Origin: a virus
DNA: 64,000 nt
Virus record (IMG/VR): IMGVR_UViG_3300026521_000343
Location: 1-64,000 of that record
Reading direction: 5' to 3' (one strand)
A program made the translations under genes and the position numbers. The notes under the pieces were generated by a model. The model had not been told where the DNA came from. It did no database searches and saw only the letters and a list, made by a program, of their open reading frames with translations. Positions 48,557-57,223 of the stretch are shown here, in pieces. Position 1 is the stretch's first letter, and each line of letters starts with the position of its first letter.

Positions 48557-49828
48557 CTACTTTATCCCATCTTCAATTTCACTTTTAATAATATCCATGT
48601 CTTCAATATCAACACTCGATAGATCATTAGACACAATTTGCTGTAATTTCAACTGTTCATACTTAGGTAAATCATAACCTAACGCTTTGATATCTGATAG
48701 TATTCCAACTTCTTTTTCTACATCAACGATGTTAAAGCTTTTTGGATAATTTATAACCACGTCATTGTTTATACCTAAATATAAACACGCAATATTAAAA
48801 CAATTTCTTTCGAAATCTTCAAGACGCATTGCAAAGTTGGATAATGATCCATTAAGACCTTGAAATTTAATATCTAGTGCAATTCCGCTTTCTTGCTGAT
48901 TGTTTGTTAAAATGTCATATGCAATTTTATTAATATCATTTGTGATGTTTTCTATCTCATTCTGATAAATATTTGCGCTGTTATTGTCTGGTGCAATAAA
49001 GTCAGGTGCTTTTAAATCTTTTCCGTAAACCAAAGCATTATCAGTCGATACTTTTATTTCACTTTCACTATTTCCAGTCGCATTGATTGTAAGAAGTGCG
49101 AATGTTTGCCCTCTCAATATCTCATCAAGTTCGCTTTTCAAGTTATAGTGGCGTTTCTGCAGATAAGCGATTTGATTAAACTCTCCACTATCTGGAAATA
49201 TACCGTTTTCGCCAAAGCTTACAACAGGGCATACACCTAAATTATGATCACTACCATCTACAACCTTGCCATCTTCAATCACTTTCCACGAAGTGCGGTC
49301 ATAATATCTAATTACTTCTTTTTTGTCATCCTCTTCAAAAGTTGAATTGTCAATTACTGACTTATAAGAAATATACTCAAACTTGCCAAATTCATCTAAC
49401 TTGTATTTATCAACACTTGATATGTCTATTTTAGTGAAATACGGAACTGCTCTTTTTTCAATTTGTGTTTTTAAATCTGTAGGAATATCTTTAGGCATAT
49501 CAATCAGCACAATCCCACTTCCTAAAGCTTTTGACTCTTTTGCAAAACTTGACATAAATACATCAATAGAATTTCCCGAATTGTCCGCATCATTGAAAAT
49601 CATCTTAATCAGATTGCTTGATGACATTCTAAATGGAGCTGTCTTGAATAAATACCCGTTATATCTATTTATCTTAGATGCAAACATATTAGTGTAATAA
49701 GCTATCTTTTGACGCTCCTTGAATTTTTCATCGCTTTCACGAGGGAATTTATCAATGTATCCACCATTTAAGAAGCCTCCGCTACCGTCATACGCCTCTT
49801 TTATAAACTTGTAATCTTTAATATCCAT
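48557..49828 (-). CDS. Portal protein, reversed
   Basis: 423 residues. Portal-like features: FKERQKIAYYTNMFASKINRYNGYLFKTAPF (about 37-67), GSGIVLIDMPKD, SYKSVI...RYYDRTSWKVIEDGKV, then QKRHYNLKSELDEILRGQTFALLTI and a helical C-terminus. It looks like the DUF4055/SPP1-related type. No other portal is present in P2. It is last in a four-gene leftward operon, opposite to terminase and capsid. Overlaps the gp10-like gene by 11 bases. Confidence 0.75.
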   Translation of the reverse strand: MDIKDYKFIKEAYDGSGGFLNGGYIDKFPRESDEKFKERQKIAYYTNMFASKINRYNGYLFKTAPFRMSSSNLIKMIFNDADNSGNSIDVFMSSFAKESKALGSGIVLIDMPKDIPTDLKTQIEKRAVPYFTKIDISSVDKYKLDEFGKFEYISYKSVIDNSTFEEDDKKEVIRYYDRTSWKVIEDGKVVDGSDHNLGVCPVVSFGENGIFPDSGEFNQIAYLQKRHYNLKSELDEILRGQTFALLTINATGNSESEIKVSTDNALVYGKDLKAPDFIAPDNNSANIYQNEIENITNDINKIAYDILTNNQQESGIALDIKFQGLNGSLSNFAMRLEDFERNCFNIACLYLGINNDVVINYPKSFNIVDVEKEVGILSDIKALGYDLPKYEQLKLQQIVSNDLSSVDIEDMDIIKSEIEDGIK

Positions 49829-50279
49829 TTGTTACCCTTTGAAATATAGTATCTAACTTTTTAAATGTATCTTTTACGCCTTTTTCTAGGAAGTTGTCTC
49901 CTTTGTACCCAGGATGATTTACTCCTTTTGTGAATACAAACTGATTTACGCTTGAAAATCTAAGCGACTTTTTATTTTTTGATGCAATGGGGTGCTTTTT
50001 AGTGCCGAATAAAACAAATAATGCGTAGTTTGTTGGTCTTCCTTTCACATCCACAATCATACCGTGATCTTCTATAAATACCTCACCATGCAATGATTTT
50101 TTATTCACACTTAAAGATATATTATCTTCCATATTTCCCGTTACGTGATGCGGTTTAGCTCTTTTTTTTACATTATCATACGCATCGTGAGTTACTTCTG
50201 ATATTAAGTTTTTGGATAAGTTTTTGTCAATATTTCCTAAAGTCTTGTTTATGTCTTCAAGACCATAAACCTTAATCAT
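49818..50279 (-). CDS. HK97 gp10-like head-tail protein, reversed
   Basis: 153 residues. VYGLEDINKTLGNIDKNLSKNLISEVTHDAYDNVKKRAKPHHVTGNMEDNISLSV at the start and NYALFVLFGTKKHPI ... GDNFLEKGVKDTFKKL at the end match the gp10/minor-capsid type. Part of the reversed head-tail joining operon. Start codon overlaps the stop of the tail completion gene. Confidence 0.72.
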   Translation of the reverse strand: MIKVYGLEDINKTLGNIDKNLSKNLISEVTHDAYDNVKKRAKPHHVTGNMEDNISLSVNKKSLHGEVFIEDHGMIVDVKGRPTNYALFVLFGTKKHPIASKNKKSLRFSSVNQFVFTKGVNHPGYKGDNFLEKGVKDTFKKLDTIFQRVTNGY

Positions 50280-50659
50280 TATTGAATATCCGTGATGTTG
50301 AAGTTAGCTATTGCACTTTTTAAATTTGTAAGTTTATCACCATCAGGTGTATTTGATTCAAAAAAGCAAGTACCATAATTTACTTTATATTGAATTGCAT
50401 CAATAATACTTTTTTCCATTTCGTACATTTTTTTATACATAAGTTCTAAATCTTTGTTTTTAATATCAAACCCATACACAACACTGAAAGATAAGTCTTT
50501 AAATGTTGTTCCTTTTGCAGTATCCATCCCAGATACAATACGGATAAAAGGGCAGTCTTTAGATCCTATCCCTACTTCAAGACCTATTTTAACACTTTTA
50601 GCATCTGGAATTGTCTCAAGCTTTGATTTAATATCAAGCAATACGTCATAAATTTCCAC
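50279..50659 (-). CDS. Tail completion / terminator-like protein, reversed
   Basis: 126 residues: helix IYDVLLDIKSKLETIPDAKSVKIGLEVG, then CPFIRIVSGMD, FSVVYGFDIKNKDLELMYKKMYEMEKSIIDAI. Layout of tail terminator proteins (gpU/DUF3168-like). No exact family match by eye. One base separates it from the connector gene. Confidence 0.55.
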   Translation of the reverse strand: MEIYDVLLDIKSKLETIPDAKSVKIGLEVGIGSKDCPFIRIVSGMDTAKGTTFKDLSFSVVYGFDIKNKDLELMYKKMYEMEKSIIDAIQYKVNYGTCFFESNTPDGDKLTNLKSAIANFNITDIQ

Positions 50660-50660
50660 G

Positions 50661-50960
50661 TTATCCCCTTGCTATTTGAACTGAAGATATAGAAATGTTT
50701 GACGAGTTATTCAATGCTAAAGAAATATACTCATCATATTCTTTTTTGTAAGCCTTGTATCTTTCTGGCATACCCTCGTTTTCAAGCTGATTTAGTGATA
50801 ATTTTATATACACTTTAGTTTTGACAAGTTTTTCAATGTAAAAAGTATCGCTGATATTCAGCTTACCTACCTCGTCAATAGCTTTTGATTCTGCGTTGTT
50901 CAACTCTATTTCGTCAATGCTATCAACAATGAATCCATCTTCATATGTATAATTTGCCAT
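50661..50960 (-). CDS. Head-tail connector-like protein, reversed
   Basis: 99 residues, helical, with ELNNAESKAIDEVGKLNISDTFYIEKLVKTKVYIKLSLNQLENEGMPERYKAYKKEYDEYI, similar to small gp6-like adaptors. First gene of the reversed operon, with AAAAGGTT as ribosome binding site. A -10-like ATATAAA lies upstream in a divergent region shared with the scaffold gene. Confidence 0.55.
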   Translation of the reverse strand: MANYTYEDGFIVDSIDEIELNNAESKAIDEVGKLNISDTFYIEKLVKTKVYIKLSLNQLENEGMPERYKAYKKEYDEYISLALNNSSNISISSVQIARG

Positions 50961-51058
50961 TATTAAACCTTTTTAATACTTTATTTGTTTATATAGTTAT
51001 CTCTTGGAAAAAGCCGAATAATTAAGCTTTCATAATGTGATAATTAATTCGGGAGGAA
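50961..51058. promoter_or_regulatory. Divergent promoter region, portal versus capsid operons
   Basis: 98 bases between divergent start codons. CCGAATAATTA (51014-51024 region) is nearly the complement of TAATTAATTCGG just before the scaffold ribosome binding site (GGGAGGAA), forming a hairpin. TATATAGTTAT and its complement offer -10 candidates for both directions. Confidence 0.4.
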
Positions 51059-51733
51059 TTGAAAATGTTTAAAAAACTGCAAGAACTGCTAGAGGCAGGG
51101 AAAATCACATCAGAGTTGGCATCAGATTTAGATGCTGAAATATCAACAAGTTTGACAGAGTTGAGAAATGAAAATGCTTCGTGGCGGACTAAGTATAACG
51201 ACTTAAACAAAAACTTTGAGTCAATTTCACAAACAAAAACAGAGTTAGAAACTAAGTTGAGCAACTTTGATGATGCTATTTCTAGAGCAAAAGAAGATGG
51301 AAAAAGCGAACTTGTTACACAGCTTGAGGCGCAGAAACAAGAAACACAATCACTTCAAGAGTCTTTGTCAAATATCGAAAATGAAAACAAGTCATTAAGA
51401 ATTGACACGTCTTTAAATAGTGCATTAAGCAAATTTGATGTTATCGACAGTGGAATTTTAGCAAGTGTACTAAAAAACAATGTTGTGATTGATGGCGAAA
51501 ATGTAACTTACAAAGATGGTGAGAGTTCAGTTCCTCTTGAAGACGGGCTTAGAAAATTCTTTGAGGATAAACCACATCTTTTGAAAGCAAAAGGCAATGG
51601 TGGAAGTGGTGCAGGTGGAAACGGAAACAGTGGTGGCGGAAATAAATCTTATTTAGAGATGAGCGACGCAGAAATAGCGGAGAGTGTTAAGGCAAATGGC
51701 GTTGATACATTCGCAAAAAGTATTAAAGGTTAA
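51059..51733 (+). CDS. Scaffold protein
   Basis: 224 residues. Long coiled coil (about 30-125: LTELRNENASWRTKYNDLNKNFESI...NIENENKSLRID), then a Gly-rich linker (GNGGSGAGGNGNSGGGNKS) and a short C-terminal helix that may bind capsid. Strong ribosome binding site and position directly before the capsid gene are typical for scaffold. Confidence 0.78.
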   Translation: MKMFKKLQELLEAGKITSELASDLDAEISTSLTELRNENASWRTKYNDLNKNFESISQTKTELETKLSNFDDAISRAKEDGKSELVTQLEAQKQETQSLQESLSNIENENKSLRIDTSLNSALSKFDVIDSGILASVLKNNVVIDGENVTYKDGESSVPLEDGLRKFFEDKPHLLKAKGNGGSGAGGNGNSGGGNKSYLEMSDAEIAESVKANGVDTFAKSIKG

Positions 51734-51735
51734 TT

Positions 51736-52677
51736 ATGGCAATTCAAATTCAAAATGAAGTAATTCAGGCGGTAGCTATCGGGCAAATTAAAGATACGTT
51801 GCTTAAAGCTCAACAAGCAACACAAGGTGCAATTACAATCGGTAAAGGTATTCACAAGGGAGACTTTAAAGATGAGACATTCTTTGCAAATTTTGGCAAT
51901 CCTGAGAGACGTGATCCGAATACACAGACCGCCGTAACTCCAAACAGATTAAGCACTCTTGAAGACACAGCAGTTAAGTTATACTTCCGTGATGATGTGT
52001 TTGTTACTATGACAGAACTTGAAAGATACGGAACTACTCTTGATTCAATGAATCGTGGTATCGGTATTCAACTTGGCACAGCTATCGCAAGATGGGCTAT
52101 TCAAAAATCACTTATTGCATCAGTCGCTGCTATAAATTCAGAAGCTGGTCTTGTGAATGGTGATGGAACTTTAGACGTAGATACTGCAATGTTAAGCGGT
52201 TCAATGTTTAAACTTGGAGATATGTATGAAGATGTGAAAGTTTTTGTTGCTCCTTCTCAAATTACAGGAAAGTTACTTGGAAATGCTATCGGTGCAAATA
52301 CTGACCAAATTGCATACGGTGCTGTTTATGATGGTACCGTGGGTACACTTGGTCGTAATATTTGGACAGTAGATTCTCCAGCTTTATCTTGGGATGATGG
52401 AACTGAACAAGGTCACTATACGCTTGGTCTCACAAGCGGTGCTGTTGTTGTTGATGAGAGTGAAACTATTAAGATGCTTAATCAGTTATTAACTCTTGAG
52501 TCAAATGCTGGTTATAACTTTCACTCAGAGGGCGCATATACTGTTGGTGTAAAAGGCTTTACATATGATACTGCTCAAGGTGCAAACCCTACTGATGCAA
52601 TTCTAGGTGCTTCTGCAAGTTGGAATCTGGTTGACCAAATAAAAGGCTCTGCGGGCGTTATTGCAAAAAGTAAATAG
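51736..52677 (+). CDS. Major capsid protein, second type
   Basis: 313 residues. QAVAIGQIKDTLLKAQQATQGAITIG, FFANFGNPERRDPNT, ELERYGTTLDSMNRGIGIQLGTAIARWAIQKSLIASVAAI and VKVFVAPSQITGKLL are features of capsid proteins of the non-protease, scaffold-using type. No delta domain, in contrast to P1's capsid. Follows scaffold by two bases. Confidence 0.82.
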   Translation: MAIQIQNEVIQAVAIGQIKDTLLKAQQATQGAITIGKGIHKGDFKDETFFANFGNPERRDPNTQTAVTPNRLSTLEDTAVKLYFRDDVFVTMTELERYGTTLDSMNRGIGIQLGTAIARWAIQKSLIASVAAINSEAGLVNGDGTLDVDTAMLSGSMFKLGDMYEDVKVFVAPSQITGKLLGNAIGANTDQIAYGAVYDGTVGTLGRNIWTVDSPALSWDDGTEQGHYTLGLTSGAVVVDESETIKMLNQLLTLESNAGYNFHSEGAYTVGVKGFTYDTAQGANPTDAILGASASWNLVDQIKGSAGVIAKSK

Positions 52678-52685
52678 GTGATACT

Positions 52686-52898
52686 ATGAAAGTTTTAGAC
52701 TTTACGGGAACTTACAAGGAAAAAGACGGCGAGGCGGTTGTTACCGCCAACCCAAAATATATAGATAAATATTGTTGTATTGGATTCGAAAAAGTAGTAG
52801 CACATGAGAGGCATAAAGACGCTTTAAAAGGTGTTGAAAACGTATCTTTTGTAAAAGTGAAAACAAATGCAAAAACTAAAGCAACTAAAGAAAAGTAA
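52686..52898 (+). CDS. Small head-region protein, 70 aa
   Basis: 70 residues: a beta start (KVLDFTGTYKEKDGEAVVTANPKYIDKYCCIGF) and Lys/Thr-rich tail. After capsid and before the tail tube, possibly a head or neck accessory. No family recognised. Confidence 0.5.
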   Translation: MKVLDFTGTYKEKDGEAVVTANPKYIDKYCCIGFEKVVAHERHKDALKGVENVSFVKVKTNAKTKATKEK

Positions 52899-53028
52899 AA
52901 ATTCAAAGCTCATTGCAGATGGTGGTGAGCTTGTTTTTAAAAACGGAATTTGTGAGGTTAAAAAACTCACTAAAGATATTAACTTCTTTGTATCTAATGG
53001 GTATTTAGAAGTGATTAAGGAGAAATAA
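52867..53028 (+). CDS. Small protein, 53 aa
   Basis: 53 residues (MQKLKQLKKSKNSKLIADGG...NGYLEVIKEK). Starts inside the previous gene's Lys-rich end and stops on the tail tube ATG (TAATG). A compact beta part (ELVFKNGICEVKKLTKDINFFVSNG). A different frame of the 70-residue gene could be joined by frameshift. Function unknown. Confidence 0.5.
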   Translation: MQKLKQLKKSKNSKLIADGGELVFKNGICEVKKLTKDINFFVSNGYLEVIKEK

Positions 53029-53933
53029 TGGCTAGTCAAATAGTAGCTAAAAATACATTTCTTTTCTCAACTTCTGGAACTCCAGATGCGGGTGATGTGA
53101 TTACGACAAATGATAACGTATTCGTAAATCCTAAGCCTAAATCAGTTTCTTACAAGGACGTAGGAAATGGGCAGATAGGCAATGAGAAAACAAAAACGAT
53201 AGGCGACTACGTTACGGCAGAGTTTGAAGTAAATGTTAACGTTAAGCCTAGTGGAACAAAAGGAAACGCTCCATCTTACGGAGAATTATTTAAAGTGTGT
53301 GGGCTAACTGAAACGATTGTTGCTGACGAGAGTGTTACTTATGCGATTGGCGACAGAGTTCCAGGAGCTGCTAAAGCGTATATGGACGACACAGTGCGCA
53401 ACATAGTAGGAATTGCGGGAGATTTTACACTAGGCGGAAATATTGGAGAACTTGCTACTTTTAAATTTAGCCTTAAAGGCTTTACAGATCTAGAAGAAAC
53501 ATCTGAAAGCAATCCCGCTGTTACGATAGATCAAAGCACAAACTTATCTATTGAAAGCATTACAGCTATTACAGTAGGCGGTGCAACTGTTAATATGCAA
53601 AGCTTTGAATTTGCAACGGGAAACCAAACTGACAGCATCTACTCAGTAGGTAGAAAAGAGTTTTATATCTACGATTTGAAGCCAACTGTAAAAGTAACTG
53701 CAATCAAGACGAAAGGAAACGGCACTTATTGGGCGGACTTGAAAAATAACACGCTAAAAGAGATTAAAGTAGTGCTAGGCTCGGGAGATGGTGGAACTGT
53801 AACCTTTACTGCTTCATACTGCAACCCTGCTGATATTTCAGACAGCGATTCAAGCGGAAAAGTGGTGTACAATAACACTTGGGTGTGCCAATCAAACAAC
53901 GGTGGTGATAACTTCTCTTTAGTTTACACTTAG
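53028..53933 (+). CDS. Major tail tube protein
   Basis: 301 residues, beta-rich. ASQIVAKNTFLFSTSGTPDAGDVITTNDNVFVNPKPKSVSYKDVGNGQIGNEKTKTIGDYVTAEFEVNVNVKPSG looks like a tail tube protein with a larger, two-domain form. It directly precedes the frameshifted chaperones. Unrelated by eye to P1's tube protein. Confidence 0.78.
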   Translation: MASQIVAKNTFLFSTSGTPDAGDVITTNDNVFVNPKPKSVSYKDVGNGQIGNEKTKTIGDYVTAEFEVNVNVKPSGTKGNAPSYGELFKVCGLTETIVADESVTYAIGDRVPGAAKAYMDDTVRNIVGIAGDFTLGGNIGELATFKFSLKGFTDLEETSESNPAVTIDQSTNLSIESITAITVGGATVNMQSFEFATGNQTDSIYSVGRKEFYIYDLKPTVKVTAIKTKGNGTYWADLKNNTLKEIKVVLGSGDGGTVTFTASYCNPADISDSDSSGKVVYNNTWVCQSNNGGDNFSLVYT

Positions 53934-53995
53934 AAAAGCGGGTTTGTAGTTATCCCGCTACCCAAAAACTGCAATCAAAACTACAAGGAAAAATC

Positions 53996-54301
53996 ATGTC
54001 AAAAGTATTCAGTGCAAAACGCAAAACAATCGAGGTCACTTACGAGTTTTTAAACGGAGACACAAAAGAAATCATAGCAAACAGCCTATCATCAAAAGAG
54101 CAGGAAGAAATTACAAATAATACCATTGAAAATGGAACAGACGTAATCGAGAATTACAAAAGTATTGTAAAAAAACAACTAAGTAAAAATGCTAAAAAAT
54201 TGGTGAGTGATATCATTAAAGAGCAATATGAAGAGGGCGACATTATAGAATTTTCAAACGCACTTTCTGAAACGATAAGAGAGGAAAAAGAAAAAAAGTA
54301 G
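53996..54301 (+). CDS. Tail assembly chaperone, gpG-like
   Basis: 101 residues: KRKTIEVTYEFLNGDTKEIIANSLSSKEQEEITNN, then helical, ending SETIREEKEKK. The final codons GAA AAA AAG TAG hold the slippery heptamer A_AAA_AAG immediately before the stop, so a -1 shift escapes termination. Confidence 0.8.
   Translation: MSKVFSAKRKTIEVTYEFLNGDTKEIIANSLSSKEQEEITNNTIENGTDVIENYKSIVKKQLSKNAKKLVSDIIKEQYEEGDIIEFSNALSETIREEKEKK
54292..54298 (+). promoter_or_regulatory. -1 frameshift site A_AAA_AAG
   Basis: The heptamer lies directly before TAG. After the shift, the next codon is GTA and the frame stays open to 54582. It matches the P1 site at 19784-19790 although the proteins around it differ. Confidence 0.8.
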
Positions 54302-54582
54302 ATCGCCTCGTTCAATTTGCAAAAGAGTACAAAAATAAAGAGTCTTGCTATCATTTGGAAAAATACAAAGATGATTTAAGTGAAGATATAGACATAATAT
54401 GGCTCGAGGGCGAAGAGCATGAAATAAGTGATGTTTGGCTTCTTAGCTTGGAAAGCGGTTTCAATGGGGCTACTTGTAGTTATCAAATTGTTAAAGACTT
54501 TTGCAAACAGAAAAAACTAGACATTATCGAAGTGTTTAGAGTTTGCAAAACAATGACAGATAATTTTAATTCAAAGGGATAA
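54298..54582 (+). CDS. Tail chaperone T domain, made by -1 frameshift
   Basis: 94 residues (VDRLVQFAKEYKNKESCYHLEKY...MTDNFNSKG) joined to the 101 of the G part, 195 in total. No independent ribosome binding site or good start. Helical, with a Trp/Cys-containing core. Position and expression mode are those of lambda gpT. Confidence 0.75.
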   Translation, partial: VDRLVQFAKEYKNKESCYHLEKYKDDLSEDIDIIWLEGEEHEISDVWLLSLESGFNGATCSYQIVKDFCKQKKLDIIEVFRVCKTMTDNFNSKG

Positions 54583-54583
54583 A

Positions 54584-57223
54584 ATGCAAAAAGATTTAAA
54601 AATAAAAATTAGCATTGACAAAAAGACCGGTGAATTAAAAGTTATCTCTAGCGAGTTTGACGAGCTCGGCAATAAAATAAATGATGCTGACGTAAACACA
54701 AACAGTTTAACTTCAAGTTTAATTGGTGTTGCTAAAGGCGTAGTAGGAATCTATGCTGTAAATAAAGCATTTCGTGCCGTTACAGACAGTGGGTTTGCTT
54801 TCAATATGCAACTAGAAGATGCGAAAGCGGGTCTAACTGCTTTGTCAGTAGCTGTTCAAGATAAATCTATACCCGTTATGGAGCGATACAATATCGGCAA
54901 TAAAGAAGCTATTGAAACACTAAGAGAACTCCAAAGAATAAACGTTGAAACCCCACACACACTAAATCAAACAAACCAAATTTACAAAGCTATGTACGTG
55001 TCAATGAAAAAGGCAGGTGCGTCTACTAAAGATATGGTAGAAATTACGAGATCATTGTCAATCGCATCAGGAGCTGCGGGAATAGAGTTTAATTCACTAT
55101 TAGCTGGTGTAGATGGTTTGGCAAGTGGTACGGTTTTAGTCAATAGTGATTTAGGTAGATTTTTATCCTCATTAGGCTTGACTAATCAAAAACTAAAAGA
55201 GAGTAAAAATGTAGTTAAACTCCTTGAAGATACATTGAAAGATTTTAAAGCTGCAGATACTATGAAAGTGTCACTATCTAATCTTGAAAACGCTTGGAAC
55301 TCACTCACAGGAGAAATAACAAAGACATCATTTGAGGCATCAAAAAAAGAGATAAATTCATTAGCAGGTACATTTAATGAACTTACTCACTGGATACACG
55401 AAGCAGGTGTGCAATGGTCTTCTGTTTTTGAAGTTACAAAAAGTGGTAAACTAGATGATTTAAAAATAAAACTTAAAGACATTGAAGATAGAATAAAATC
55501 TATTAAAGAGAAACAAACCGGTTTTTTAAGTGGAATTTTAAATCAAAAAGATATTTACAATGACTTGCAAGCTAGATTATTAGAAAAGAGCGAATTAGAA
55601 AAAACAATAGCAGATTTAAAGAAAAAACAAAAAAATAGTGTAAAAGAAATACACGAGTATAAAAATAAAATAAGCAGTTCTGAAGCTAAAAAGTTTATCA
55701 GTAATTTAGATTACGAAACTGAATTAGAATTTGACAAAATTTCTGCAAAGTGGGATTATGAGGACAAATTAGCAGAAGATGCGAAAAAACAAAAACTAAA
55801 AGATAGTCAAGACTGGATCAAGTCACTAAAAGAATTTTATGCTATTGATGTCACAAAAGGGCTGAACGATCAAAAAACAAAAGAAAAAACAAAAGTAACT
55901 TTTGAAGATTGGGGAAAAACTCTAAACAGTTCCATATCAAACTCAATAGTAGATGCACTTCAAAGCGGAGACGTTGAGGGAGCGATACAAGGGCTTGGAA
56001 GTTCAATCGGATCTTCAATGCTTCAATCTTCTACTTCTAACTTAGTCGCAGGAGGAAGTCAACTGTCTGCAGCTGGTGGTGCTATGTCAATGGGCGGAAT
56101 CTACGGAATAGCAGCTGGGCTTGGGATTGGTGCAGTATCAAAATTCATGGATAATGGGACAGCATCAAAAACGTCTCAACAATACGCTGATGAAGCATTT
56201 AATAAATTTATCTCAAACATTGAAAAGGCTTCAAAAGCACTTGAATCATTCGGCAACGTAGGTAGCTCATTCTCAACCGAACTAGACACATTAAATAAAG
56301 AGATACAAGTAAAACAAAATATTTTAAATGAGTATAACTCAAAACCGCATTATATTGTTACTAAGTCAATGAGGGATACTGTTTCAAACGACATAAACAG
56401 ACTCACTTCTCGTAAAAATGAAATTCTTGTAAACCAACTTGGCGGAAGCATAGACTTTTCGAGGATGAACCTATCAGACGTAAGCAAAGCTCTTCCTGCT
56501 AACTTCTCGTTAGATTCTTATAACAACGCTCTTGATGATATTAATAGACTTGCACTTAAGGCAAAAGAAGTCGGTTTCAACAATATGAGTGAAGCCGATA
56601 TACAACGCTTCACGGACTTAACTGCTAACGGCAGCGTATGGCAAGCAGGTAAAGACTACGCTGATGCTATATCATTGATTGATGATGCAATGAAGAAATC
56701 AGTATCGAATATCAAAGCATATGAGGATAGTTTTAAGACACCTCGACAGTTAGCAGAAGATATGGCGAAAGACTTAGGAGTGACACTTGCAAGCTCAACT
56801 AAGGGGCTTGACAATCTTTTCAACTCTTTAAAGGGCGGAGTCGATGGACTAAACGATGCTGAAAGTGAACTTTTAAAAGCAAACAAAGACTTAATAGACT
56901 CGAATATGCAATCATTGAATAATGCGTTTTTAGGGCAGTATAGCCCACTTACAATGAGCCAAAAAACAGACTATGCAAATAGCATTGCAAGTGGAGCAAT
57001 CCCGTCAAACTTAAGCAGTAGTGAAAGTTCATTACTTGCATTGCAAACAGCTATGAATAGCACGACGGACGAGAACGAAGCGACCAAAGCTTTTAACCGA
57101 TACATTGCAACGAATGATGCAACAGAGCCAGACAGCACGAGGACAGACATAGTGAACGAACTTCGCTCAAATAGAGAAACACTTAACGATATAGTTGATA
57201 GGCTTGAAAGGATTGAAGCATGA
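54584..57223 (+). CDS. Tail tape measure protein
   Basis: 879 residues. N-terminal part: KDLKIKISIDKKTGELKVISSEFDELGNKINDADVN, then TETPHTLNQTNQIYKAMYVSMKKAGA-like segments and AGVDGLASGTVLVNSDLGRFLSSLGL, as in tape measures with a conserved N-terminal domain. From residue 411 (WIKSLKEFYAIDVTKG) onward it is homologous to the P1 protein, to the last residues (RETLNDIVDRLERIEA). The different N-terminal halves match the different head/tail tube modules. Confidence 0.9.
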   Translation: MQKDLKIKISIDKKTGELKVISSEFDELGNKINDADVNTNSLTSSLIGVAKGVVGIYAVNKAFRAVTDSGFAFNMQLEDAKAGLTALSVAVQDKSIPVMERYNIGNKEAIETLRELQRINVETPHTLNQTNQIYKAMYVSMKKAGASTKDMVEITRSLSIASGAAGIEFNSLLAGVDGLASGTVLVNSDLGRFLSSLGLTNQKLKESKNVVKLLEDTLKDFKAADTMKVSLSNLENAWNSLTGEITKTSFEASKKEINSLAGTFNELTHWIHEAGVQWSSVFEVTKSGKLDDLKIKLKDIEDRIKSIKEKQTGFLSGILNQKDIYNDLQARLLEKSELEKTIADLKKKQKNSVKEIHEYKNKISSSEAKKFISNLDYETELEFDKISAKWDYEDKLAEDAKKQKLKDSQDWIKSLKEFYAIDVTKGLNDQKTKEKTKVTFEDWGKTLNSSISNSIVDALQSGDVEGAIQGLGSSIGSSMLQSSTSNLVAGGSQLSAAGGAMSMGGIYGIAAGLGIGAVSKFMDNGTASKTSQQYADEAFNKFISNIEKASKALESFGNVGSSFSTELDTLNKEIQVKQNILNEYNSKPHYIVTKSMRDTVSNDINRLTSRKNEILVNQLGGSIDFSRMNLSDVSKALPANFSLDSYNNALDDINRLALKAKEVGFNNMSEADIQRFTDLTANGSVWQAGKDYADAISLIDDAMKKSVSNIKAYEDSFKTPRQLAEDMAKDLGVTLASSTKGLDNLFNSLKGGVDGLNDAESELLKANKDLIDSNMQSLNNAFLGQYSPLTMSQKTDYANSIASGAIPSNLSSSESSLLALQTAMNSTTDENEATKAFNRYIATNDATEPDSTRTDIVNELRSNRETLNDIVDRLERIEA

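Noticed and set aside
48311-51058. Invertible DNA segment carrying the portal operon
   Set aside because: I compared both ends and found no inverted repeats or invertase gene. Gene order also argues against a simple inversion.
52867-53028. Frameshift fusion of the 70- and 53-residue genes after the capsid
   Set aside because: No clear slippery heptamer in the overlap; the run of Lys codons in ACTAAAGCAACTAAAG is not a standard site. Kept as separate genes.
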